DNA of 64,000 bases, from the NCBI RefSeq assembly GCF_964204645.1, contig NC_134030.1:13732447-13796446 (forward strand), written 5' to 3'. Below the pieces are notes generated by a model that saw nothing but the letters and a program-made list of their open reading frames with translations, was not told the origin of the DNA and made no database searches. Position numbers and translations under genes: made by a program. This stretch comes from Tubulanus polymorphus. Lineage: Eukaryota > Nemertea > Palaeonemertea > Tubulaniformes > Tubulanidae. The number at the start of each line of letters is the position of its first letter. The first letter of the stretch is position 1. Of the stretch, positions 1 through 7,125 are shown one piece after another.

Positions 1-893
1 ATCAATTTGTTTAATATTACAATTTTCAGATGATTTTATTTTTTCATTCATAAAAAGTTTCTTTTTTAAATTTCTATCCATTGATCTATCATTCTCATCC
101 CTTGACAAAATATTTTATTTGCAATACCTTCAATTGTTATTTCTGTTTTTAATATCTCAGGATTATAATAAATATCAACATTTATTGCGCCATTAGAATA
201 TATTTTTTGTAATTGATCTTCTAGGAAGGTTAATATTTTCATTAATTATTTCGTCACTTGCATTAATAGGTAGTTTTAAATTTATCTATATAATAATATG
301 ATAATGAAAATCCTTGATTATGTCGAATTTGAATTGTGCTCGCAATATTTTCATTAGTTAAAGTATCATATTTTAAACATATATTTGTTACCTCATAACC
401 CAAATCTTTAATAACACTAGATATGCAATTTCATTTACAGGTGCAAAAGTTATTTCAAATGTTATATCTTCTTGAATAACATATTTATATAAAGGTGCAT
501 TATTATTCATCAATTCAAAGTCTAATGGAATTTCATGTTTGCTACCATAGATCTTTTTGATTAAATTATCCACGGCATTGGTTCCTATTGCATTATTAGC
601 AATAAATTAAAATCATCTAATGTAATAACAGTTTCTGACCAAATTTATATAAATTTTTGTATCAAATATCTACCAACATTATCTACAACATTATTATTAT
701 TATTACCAGTTAATTATATATCAGCTGATAAATAAATCCTTTTGGGAACGTAAGAAGTATTTCGATTTAATCTAGGAATTCTAACATATTAAGTTTCGTT
801 AGGATTATAATTTGAAGGATTATGAGTAATCATGCGATGACAACGTTCTGCTTTAATTGCATTAGAAGGATCTATATATTTTCCATTCACCAT
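1..893 (-). pseudogene. Polinton/adintovirus-type major capsid protein relic
   Basis: A decayed reading frame runs leftward from an ATG at 893 and leaves the window at 1. Visible pieces, in order, include VDNVGRYLIQKFI and then, in a shifted frame, HEIPLDFELMNNNAPLYKY followed by ITFEITFAPVNEIAY. This order (VDNVGR..., then IPLDFE..., then a YE/FEIT stretch) is what I know from the double-jelly-roll major capsid proteins of Polintons/Mavericks and adintoviruses. At least three in-frame stops and one frameshift make it non-functional. The block is strongly AT-rich, unlike the DNA right of 1.4 kb. It would form the virus-like capsid in an intact element. The family call is from memory; a structural or profile search would settle it. 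Confidence 0.6.
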
Positions 894-899
894 TTATTA

Positions 900-1390
900 A
901 GAAAATAAATTACTTATTTATTTATTATCATATTTACTAATCCAAAAATAATTGCACTTACACCTGTAATTAAAAATGAAATTATATTTTCAGCAGCAAA
1001 ACTAATAATATTTCCAGCAGATTTCAATATAAAACTAACAATTGATGCTATAACTCCAGGTAAAGCTGCAGTAGATTTTTAAGATAGTTCCCATAAATAT
1101 TTTGCTAATTTTTTATATTAATATTTTGATCTCCAATCATTTTATTGTGCGCAATTTTATCAGCTTCATTTCGTATACTAATTATTTCTCTAATTGCTTT
1201 ATCAGAAAATTATATATCTAAATCTTCATTTTTTTCAAATGTTGCATCCATTAATCCATTCAGCAAAAGTTTTTCAGTTTGAACTTCCGTTGATTTAAGT
1301 TTACTGGTTTTTGATTTAATAACTTATTTAGGGATTGTTTCTTATTCTAAATTATCATCAATCATCATTTCTTCGATTAGATATTCTTCA
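900..1390 (-). pseudogene. Polinton-associated membrane/minor structural protein relic
   Basis: Upstream of the capsid relic on the same strand is another broken frame. An N-terminal part is charged (KSKTSKLKSTEVQTEKLL, then IREIISIRNEADKIAHNKMI). After a frameshift comes a hydrophobic C-terminal part containing ALPGVIASIVSFILKSAG and a second membrane-like stretch. I recall short Polinton proteins with an ALPGVIGSIVSFLLK-like segment next to the capsid genes, so gene order and motif agree. Several stops interrupt it. Its role in intact elements is not established to my knowledge. Confidence 0.45.
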
Positions 1391-2005
1391 ACGCGTTGTG
1401 GGGGGCATACTGTATTCACTTCGTCGTCCGTTCGTCTGTCCGAAGTGGTTTCCGTGCCCTAGCATCTAAACCCTTCGACAGATTTTCTTCGTCCCTCGCA
1501 GTTTTATATAGTAAAGCGTCGCGACCGTCTGATAATGATCCTTAACGACCAATTGTTTATCGGAACTTTATAGCGGATAAATATACAATATAAACACAAG
1601 GTATTTCTCAAATAACTAAACTATCATCTGCTCAGTAGACTACCATGTGTATTGATGTGATGAATAAAAAAAATTTGAAAAACATCATTTTACAATTAAA
1701 GGAATTTTATTTACGTAAGGAAAAAAATGTTTTATGAGAGCCAGCGTAGTTTATCTATCACGTGATCAAACACGTGTCTTATCACTTGTTGAACTCCGCT
1801 CACTGAGTAACCTCGTGGCGATTCAGTCCGTCTGAGTTTCCTAGACACTTATGTTTTATTAAAAAGTTCTATTTGATTAGAAAGTTCTATCATCCGACAA
1901 GGATTTTTGGATCAATAAGGAGGTTAGTTGTTATTTACACCGCTATTTTTACGTTCGTATCTGATTTATCTACTGCGAGTACGTATAACGTAAATTCTTT
2001 CAATC
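1391..2005. other. Non-coding spacer
   Basis: The AT-rich Polinton block stops near 1390. What follows is less AT-biased unique sequence with no convincing frame. The stretch just after the boundary resembles the GTCCGTTCGTCTGTCC low-complexity tails seen elsewhere in the window. Confidence 0.5.
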
Positions 2006-2217
2006 ATGGCAGTTAGAATTGTGGTCCTCGGTCATTCGTTAATACACAGGCTGAATAAGTACTTATTCTTTCCTAATTAAGGATTCGAATCCAATCGCGT
2101 TGACATACAGTTCTTGGTTTTTGTGGCGCAACTATCATTCCCGGTCGATCATCCACTCAGTGATGTCTGCCATCTGACATCGATTATGATGTGGCTTTTA
2201 TTAATATTGGCTGTAAC
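2006..2217 (+). pseudogene. Possible SGNH-hydrolase-like ORF fragment, cut by a Polinton insertion
   Basis: From an ATG at 2006 the frame reads MAVRIVVLGHSLIHRL, has one stop (TAA, about 2078), and then stays open to 2217 where the Polinton terminal repeat begins. The GHS at the end of a beta-strand-like VVLGHS resembles block I of SGNH/GDSL hydrolases, which some DIRS-like elements encode. The evidence is a single short motif, so this is tentative. The same frame reopens beyond the insertion at 4579. Confidence 0.25.
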
Positions 2218-2223
2218 GGTATC
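2218..2223. repeat. 6-bp target-site duplication GGTATC (left)
   Basis: GGTATC directly abuts the AG terminus of the left inverted repeat. The same six bases directly follow the CT terminus of the right repeat at 4573-4578. Confidence 0.8.
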
Positions 2224-2518
2224 AGTAATTGGGATATCAGGGGTTCCGATCAGAGGACGAGAGGACGACACACCACTCATCACCACAAGAAATTTTTGCT
2301 TTTAATAAATGGGAGATTGAAAAGCATTCTTAGCGACAATAAATAACAGAATAAAACCAGCAAAAAAAAACGATTTGAAATAAAAAAGTTAGTCGATGTT
2401 ACAAAAGAAATTGAACACAAAATATTGAAATTAGAAACGATAAAAACTAAATATGGAGAGAAAGTATCAGCAAAATTAAGTTACTGTAATGTTAGTACAA
2501 CGCGAGAATTTAAAGTAT
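2224..2518 (+). repeat. Left Polinton terminal inverted repeat
   Basis: The inverted partner is 4288-4572. Identity by eye is about 90 percent. The repeat includes the 5' half of the small gene described at 2309, so both ends of the element carry that gene start pointing inward. Confidence 0.75.
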
Positions 2519-2637
2519 TTTTACCTGATAAATGGGTTTAATTGAGTACAGAGGAATTAAAAGATTTAGAAGGATTTAAAATAATTTACCATGGGAAAAA
2601 TGAAGACGGGCATCATGATTTAGAAGTTGTTGATTAA
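2309..2637 (+). pseudogene. Small Polinton-associated protein with a KYGEKV motif
   Basis: Starting at ATG 2309 the frame hits a stop at codon 4 and shifts in an A-run near 2370. It then continues through FEIKKLVDVTKEIEHKI, TKYGEKVSAKLSY and EFKVFLPDKW, a further stop, and LSTEELKDLEGFKIIYHG to a terminal stop at 2637. The pattern (KYG-x-x-V-x-A-x-L, then FLP, then LS-x-E-E-L) recurs in my memory of small proteins from Polintons and related elements, possibly nucleic-acid-binding. The function is unproven. The first part lies inside the TIR and is duplicated at 4286-4495. Confidence 0.5.
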
Positions 2638-2882
2638 AAAAAATAAATTGATAATAAAATCAATTAAATATTAAGAATCCGAAATGACTTATCTGGACAA
2701 TTTAATTGCTCCGCATAGATAGACAAAGGTAGTGAGATATTTAATTAATTAAAAATGAAATTATTCTTTGCTTTTTTTCTTAAACACTAATCCATTTCTT
2801 TTATTGTGAATTTTGGAATTTCAGAAGTATTTTCATTTTTGATAGTAGTAGTTTCAGAATTATAAATAACATAAATCGTATT
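2638..2882. other. AT-rich Polinton interior without a clear gene
   Basis: A minus-strand frame shows YNSETTTIKNENTSEIPKFT near 2800-2870 but is interrupted by stops. I cannot assign it. Confidence 0.4.
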
Positions 2883-3155
2883 TCATTTTTTATACCAACT
2901 ACACCCAATCAAAATGAACACAATTACAAATCCAGTTGTAAAATATAAATATTCATCAAATATTCTATTATCAGAAGGAGTAGAAATAACAATATTTTCA
3001 CCATTATTATTAACATTTTCATTATTCATTTTTTCTTTTATAGCTTTTTTAAATTCTCTCGATTTAATTCCTAATTGCCGAGACCATTCAATTTGTTTCT
3101 GAGTTCTCGGTTTTTTATTCACAGTTAATTTTTTTACCTCTTCCACTTCGCTCAT
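2883..3155 (-). CDS. Small single-pass membrane protein of the Polinton
   Basis: A 90-codon intact frame from ATG 3155. The N-terminal two thirds is highly charged, with KKPRTQKQIEWSRQLGIKSR at about residues 14-33 and a long run of Lys/Glu/Asn. Residues about 69-87 form one hydrophobic segment (YLYFTTGFVIVFILIGCSW) with YKK at the very C-terminus, a tail-anchored layout. The QKQIEWSRQLG-type segment resembles small basic proteins in other Polintons as I recall them. It is the only undamaged gene in this element. Direction is opposite to the integrase, as is usual for bidirectional Polinton gene layouts. Confidence 0.5.
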   Translation of the reverse strand: MSEVEEVKKLTVNKKPRTQKQIEWSRQLGIKSREFKKAIKEKMNNENVNNNGENIVISTPSDNRIFDEYLYFTTGFVIVFILIGCSWYKK

Positions 3156-3380
3156 TTATTATAGAAAAATTTTTACTTTCAATATTTTAAAATGTTAAAA
3201 CTCCAGTTGATAATAATGTCATGAATCCACCTTATTGAAATGATAAATATCCAGTCCATTTATATAATTCAGTCATAACTAAATAATCATTTTTTAAATC
3301 TGAATATAATCTATTTTCATCTTCAATTGGTAGCATATAATTACATAATTTACTATAACCTTTTACTAAGGTTGTTCTAA
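3156..3380. other. Polinton interior, minus-strand broken frame
   Basis: Read on the minus strand there are coding-like pieces (YMLPIEDENRLYSDLKNDYL, then ELYKWTGYLSFQ) separated by stops. They lie between the membrane protein gene and the inverted copy of the integrase segment. I cannot identify the product. Confidence 0.35.
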
Positions 3381-3658
3381 CATAAAATCATTTATATCTT
3401 TGTATTTAAGTAAATTTTGTCTTATCTAATTTATCTTGTTTTACTTGACGCCATATATTTTTGGTAGAAGAATAAGCAACAAAGGATAAAAAAACTCGAA
3501 ATACTAAAGAACAATATTTAAGAAATTTATATTATAACACTGAGAGTTCGGTTGCTTATTCTTCTACCAAAAATATATGGCGTCAAGTAAAACAAGATAA
3601 ATTAGATAAGATAATCCCACAAAATTTAGTTAAATATAAAGATATAAATGATTTTATG
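3381..3658. repeat. Inverted duplication of an integrase segment
   Basis: 3381-3480 is the reverse complement of 3551-3658, nearly perfect apart from an 8-bp gap and a few substitutions. About 70 bp separates the arms. The right arm is in-frame integrase coding sequence and the left arm is its inverted copy, giving a hairpin with a stem of about 100 bp. Confidence 0.8.
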
Positions 3659-4076
3659 TTAGAACAACCAACATATACAACGCATAAAAAAATTGTTAGA
3701 AAATATAAAACTCGTAAAACTATGGTAAGTTATGTAGATCAACAGTGGCAAGGAGATTTAATTGATATGAAAAATGTTAAGAAAGATAATGATGATTATT
3801 GGTGGATATTAAATATAATTGATATTTTTAGTCGTTATGTATGGAGCTTCCCACTTAATAGAAAAGATGCTGTACAAACATCAAATGTTTTAAGAAAATT
3901 TCTTTCAGGTGGTAAAATTAAGCCAGAAAAAATACAATTTGATGATGGAAAAGAATTTGATAATTCATCTGTTCATGAACTCTTGGATTATCATAATATT
4001 AAATATTTTTCAACAAAATCAGGATAAAAAAGCAGCAGTTGTTGAACGATTTAATAGAACATTAAGAACAAGAATG
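3476..4076 (+). pseudogene. Polinton integrase (rve fold), frameshifted and truncated
   Basis: The frame is open from 3476 and shows a Polinton-type N-terminal region (NLYYNTESSVAYSS, then TYTTHKKIVRKYKTRKT). The catalytic core follows: DQQWQGDLIDM with the first Asp, WILNIIDIFSRYVW, and FDDGKEFDN with the second Asp. Near 4020-4025 a +1 change moves the frame, after which KKAAVVERFNRTLRTRM carries the catalytic Glu of the VERFNRT motif. The gene stops abruptly at 4076 against unrelated sequence, so the C-terminal (chromodomain) part is missing. In intact elements this enzyme cuts and joins the DNA ends and makes the 6-bp TSD. This copy cannot make a full enzyme. Confidence 0.75.
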
Positions 4077-4082
4077 GGTACG

Positions 4083-4130
4083 GTTAGGTCTAACTGCAGT
4101 TTGGGTCACCCTTCCACTACGTGATGCTAG
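4083..4130 (+). repeat. Short dispersed repeat fused to the integrase break
   Basis: GGTCTAACTGCAGTTTGGGT followed by CACCCTTCCACTACGTG is matched, with a few changes, at 11349-11395. It begins where the integrase coding sequence ends, so it may mark a deletion or insertion junction. Confidence 0.5.
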
Positions 4131-4287
4131 TAGTTCCAAAATTAATACTAATTGCCAATTTTCAATTCAATTGAAATAAATCTTATTGAAAAAACTCAAA
4201 ATTTGCAATTCAATCCAATTTGTTTATATTAAACAAACTTCATATTTTCAATTCAATTTCACTTTATTCTACTTTATTACTTTTATT
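4131..4287. other. AT-rich Polinton interior
   Basis: This is low-complexity TTCAATTCAATT-type sequence with no gene visible. Confidence 0.5.
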
Positions 4288-4495
4288 ATACTTTAAATTC
4301 TCGCGTTGTACTAACATTACAGTAACTTAAATTTGCTGATACTTTCTCTCCAAATTTAGGTTTTATCTTTTCTAATTTCAATATTTTGTGTTCAATTTCT
4401 TTTGTAACATCGACTAACTTTTTTATTTCAAATTGTTTTTTTGCTGGTTTTATTCTGTTATTTATTGTCGCTACAAACGCTTTTCTATCTCCCAT
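4286..4495 (-). pseudogene. Second, TIR-borne copy of the small KYG/KFGEKV gene (5' part)
   Basis: From ATG 4495 the frame is intact for 69 codons (MGDRKAFVATINNRIKPAKK, then KFGEKVSANLSY) and ends just past the TIR boundary. It therefore lacks the FLP...LSTEEL half seen in the other copy. It preserves the start and early frame that are mutated in the left copy, so the two copies decayed independently. Confidence 0.5.
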
Positions 4496-4572
4496 TTACT
4501 AAAAGAAAAAATTACTTGTGGTGATGAGTGGTGTGTCGTCCTCTGATCTGAACCCCTGATATTCCAATTACT
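4288..4572 (-). repeat. Right Polinton terminal inverted repeat
   Basis: This is the partner of 2224-2518. It ends CCAATTACT, followed immediately by the TSD GGTATC at 4573-4578. Confidence 0.75.
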
Positions 4573-4578
4573 GGTATC

Positions 4579-4900
4579 TCTGATTGGTGTGACCCAGTGT
4601 TTTTTCCTGTACGGGTACCTGGCGTTTTATTTATCAATTGTGTTTTCACGCAGGTACTGGCTTTTCTGCTCTGAACTGCTTTCGCAGTTGCCCCGTTCTA
4701 TACGGTTTTGTTTTAATTTGCAGGAGCCCCGGCTTTATATTTGGTTCTGTTGGGTTGCGGCGTATGCTACATCTTAGCATTATATTATCATTGGCGGGCC
4801 AGGATATCGTACCTTCTGGGGTTCTTCCTAGGCTTCAGCGATACACAATCTCTTTTTGGAAAACTTCCACTGCCGGCCATCTAAAATTTTTCTTTGATAG
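4579..4900 (+). other. DIRS-like upstream region (leader) resumed after the Polinton insertion
   Basis: Base composition returns to balanced. No clear gene is visible, although the frame entering from 2217 stays open for about 65 codons. It precedes the gag relic directly, so it is probably the 5' part of that element. Confidence 0.35.
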
Positions 4901-5283
4901 GATGCCACCGTAGAATATGCGCAGAACCCCACCCACGGGAAAACCTGCAAGGGCGAAAAGAGCGAGATCGGCGCCGTTGCGAGTAGAAACTCCAGCCCCA
5001 GTACCGCCGCCTCCGGCCTCACCCAGTGCCGAGGAGGTGGCGGTCAGGTCATGTCAATGATGAAGGAGCAGGGCTTGATTCCCACCAGTACAGAGCAACT
5101 GAAGTCGAGATTCCCACGCCGACAGCGGATATCATACAGGCCGATCAGCCTCCAGCTGTTAGTGAGTCGCCGGGCTTTGACCCCGACCCGTCAAGCTCCA
5201 TCAAACCGTTAGGTCTAGCGACCTCAGATGTACCTTTAGATTTTGCGGTTTCAAACAAATTGAAAGCGGATATCTGGTCGAAC

Positions 5284-5316
5284 CATGGACGTATAAACTA
5301 GTTTATACGTCCATGG
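5284..5316. mobile_element. 33-bp palindromic micro-insertion with 6-bp TSD
   Basis: CATGGACGTATAAA, a CTAG centre and the reverse complement form a perfect palindrome. It is flanked by TCGAAC (5278-5283) and TGGAAC (5317-5322), a 6-bp duplication with one mismatch. It interrupts the gag frame between IWS and FVDL and introduces the stop that ends the upstream frame. The same terminal sequence bounds the element at 5404. Confidence 0.65.
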
Positions 5317-5403
5317 TGGAACAGATTCGTCGATTTAGCCTCCTTGTGTGTATCGACCATCACTGTCGAGGATAGTCTGCTAGCTACCGTTATTACTTTA
5401 GAG

Positions 5404-5458
5404 CATGGACGTATAAACTAGATTTAGTTTAAACTACATCTAGTTTATACGTCCATGG
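5404..5458. mobile_element. 55-bp palindromic micro-insertion with exact 6-bp TSD
   Basis: It has the same ends as the 33-bp element (CATGGACGTATAAACTAG and its complement), with a 19-bp AT-rich centre that is itself nearly palindromic (TTTAGTTTAAACTA core). The flanks are exact TTAGAG copies (5398-5403 and 5459-5464). Without the element and one TTAGAG the gag reading frame is continuous, which independently confirms an insertion. Confidence 0.75.
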
Positions 5459-5760
5459 TTAGAGGGAGCGCTGACCCTATCTAAACGTAAGCCAAAACAG
5501 CTGCTGTCCATTTTGGAATGGAGTAAATGTTTTGATTTATTCATGTCAGTGTACGTGGTGAAATTTAATACCGTAGATACTTTTAGACAACTAATCAAGT
5601 ACGCTAGCACTATACGGCAGCTAGATAGCGATTACGGTTTTCCCGCCGCCCAACTTTACGACCAACAATTTCGGCGGTTGTGAGTTGTCAATCCAGCGTG
5701 CCCATGGGGAAATGTGGTTGGCGAGCTGTGGTTTCGCTGCAGCGTAGGTAGCAAAGATGA

Positions 5761-6477
5761 CAATCTACATCCGCATTAATGCTTCGGATACATCTTAGCA
5801 CTTGGATAAGAGTAATAGGGTATATTACTCTAATAACATTCATATAAATGAACATTATTTATATGAATATCATTTATATGAAAATCAATTTTAATAAAAA
5901 ATATGTAAAATAAATGGTAGATTTAAAAAGTAACGAGTAATTAACGAGTTGAAGAAAATATAAATTTTAATTAAAAAAATTACTAATAAATGAACGAACA
6001 TATACTACATTTCAAAGATATTGATTTACATGAATTAGAAAAATATTTTACAATTAAAAATTTTATTCCTATTCAAGATTTGATTAAAACTGCACGTTTT
6101 CGTTTTCAAGTGAATAATATTACTGAATTAAAGTTTAAAAATTATTATCTAATGATAGAGTTACCGAAAGAAAAAGATAAAATCTTATTCAATACTATAA
6201 TTCCAAAATTCACAACATTTGATGAAATAGATAAACATTTAATTTACATATGAAATACAATCACTTTTTAATAATGAAAATTCACATAAATCATTATTTA
6301 TACACTTACGTTATTGCCCTTTCAGAGAATGTTATGTCTGCCCTTTCATTACAAGAAAAAAGGTTTATTCCAGACATTCCAAATGAAAAATCATTCAAAG
6401 ATACAGGAAATCAATGTAATTAAACAATAAAATTGATACACCTAAAAAAAATATGAACCTAATGAAAAAGCGTTATG
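5761..6477 (+). other. AT-rich block, probably another virus/Polinton-derived fragment
   Basis: Composition switches sharply to AT-rich between about 5800 and 6470, like the Polinton blocks. Near 5840-5890 there are overlapping inverted copies of TTCATATAAATGA. It contains the open frame at 5990 and a later broken frame ending VYSRHSK-like sequence. Confidence 0.4.
5990..6253 (+). CDS. 87-codon orphan ORF of unknown function
   Basis: The intact frame MNEHILHFKDIDLHELEKYF continues to IPIQDLIKTARFRFQVNNI and ends EIDKHLIYI. It is rich in Lys/Ile/Phe and has no signal peptide or membrane segment. I do not recognise it. Its AT-rich context and compactness resemble the small genes of Polinton-like elements rather than a host exon, and there is no clear splice signal. 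It may be a fragment of a larger protein. Confidence 0.35.
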   Translation: MNEHILHFKDIDLHELEKYFTIKNFIPIQDLIKTARFRFQVNNITELKFKNYYLMIELPKEKDKILFNTIIPKFTTFDEIDKHLIYI

Positions 6478-7125
6478 TAAGCGTTACGAATGACTTCTGA
6501 TGATACCCAAGATGTCGCCAATTGCCTCATAATTTCCTGATCAAATAAACCTGTCCCGGGTATAAGAGGTCGCTTGCCTAAGAATACCTATCACAAATTG
6601 CAATGAAAATTGGCGAACCAGCTACAGGACTCAGAATTCAGACCAAAATTGACATTTTTGAGCACAAAAAAGGTCACAGGACAGCCATCTTGAGTCCGAT
6701 CGACTCAATTTTTCTCATGCTGATGGGCCCTAGGGGGATACAAATATATCAGAACAATCAAGGTAATTGATAAAAAGTGTCTTTCCCTCGAAAACTTCGA
6801 AAATCTGTTAAAAAGTGCTTATTTCGGCGAACATCAAGGGTAGATAGGCCAAAGGTACAGGCTATGACCCGGCAGCAACGTCATTCGTTGTTACTCGAGT
6901 GGTTTCCTACAAATTGGGCATGTTAAACAATTTTTCTCTCTTCCTATGAATAAAATGTCCGTGGCTCCTGGTCTAATACATCTCTATACCAAATATCAAG
7001 ACATTACCTTGAAGCGTCTTCAAAACTTTCCAAATAATTGGAATCTGTCAACAGACGAACGGACGACAAGTGAACGCAATAGCCCGCTTGGACTAAAGTC
7101 CCAAGTGGGCTCAAAAGGTTCATTT
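6478..7125 (+). repeat. Composite-repeat tail, copy 1
   Basis: It contains the conserved segments ACAGGACTCAGAATTC, CTTGAGTCCGATCGAC and GATGGGCCCTAGGGGGATA. It ends with an acggacg-type run, GTGAACGCAATAGCCCGCTT, and a hairpin made by GGACT/AGTCC inside AGCCC/GGGCT. Other copies lie at 27400-27895 and 30330-31590. It is non-coding. Confidence 0.65.

Larger units (their letters stand above)
2224..4572. mobile_element. Non-autonomous, internally deleted Polinton with intact ends
   Basis: The element begins AGTAATTGG and ends CCAATTACT. It has inverted repeats of about 290 bp (2224-2518 and 4288-4572) and is flanked by an exact 6-bp duplication, GGTATC. AG/CT termini, long TIRs and a 6-bp TSD are the established signature of Polinton/Maverick integration. 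At 2.35 kb it is far shorter than a full Polinton (usually 15-20 kb). It keeps part of an integrase, a small membrane protein gene and two copies of a small TIR-borne gene, but no polymerase, protease, ATPase or capsid gene. Mutations in every gene mean it could move only with proteins supplied in trans, and probably no longer does. Confidence 0.75.
4916..5760 (+). pseudogene. DIRS-like gag ORF relic with two palindromic insertions
   Basis: The N-terminal part is basic and proline-rich (TPPTGKPARAKRARSAPLRV). After frameshifts the sequence reads PLGLATSDVPLDFAVSNKLK. Beyond two tiny insertions it reads LSKRKPKQLLSILEW and FMSVYVVKFNTVDTFRQLIK, then a region ending WGNVVGELWFR. The order IW.. 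/ VDLASL / LSKRKPKQLL.. / FMSVY... / YDQQFRRL / LW is familiar from gag-like ORF1 of DIRS-group retrotransposons in marine invertebrates. Several shifts and stops plus the insertions at 5284 and 5404 inactivate it. No RT follows here. Confidence 0.5.
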
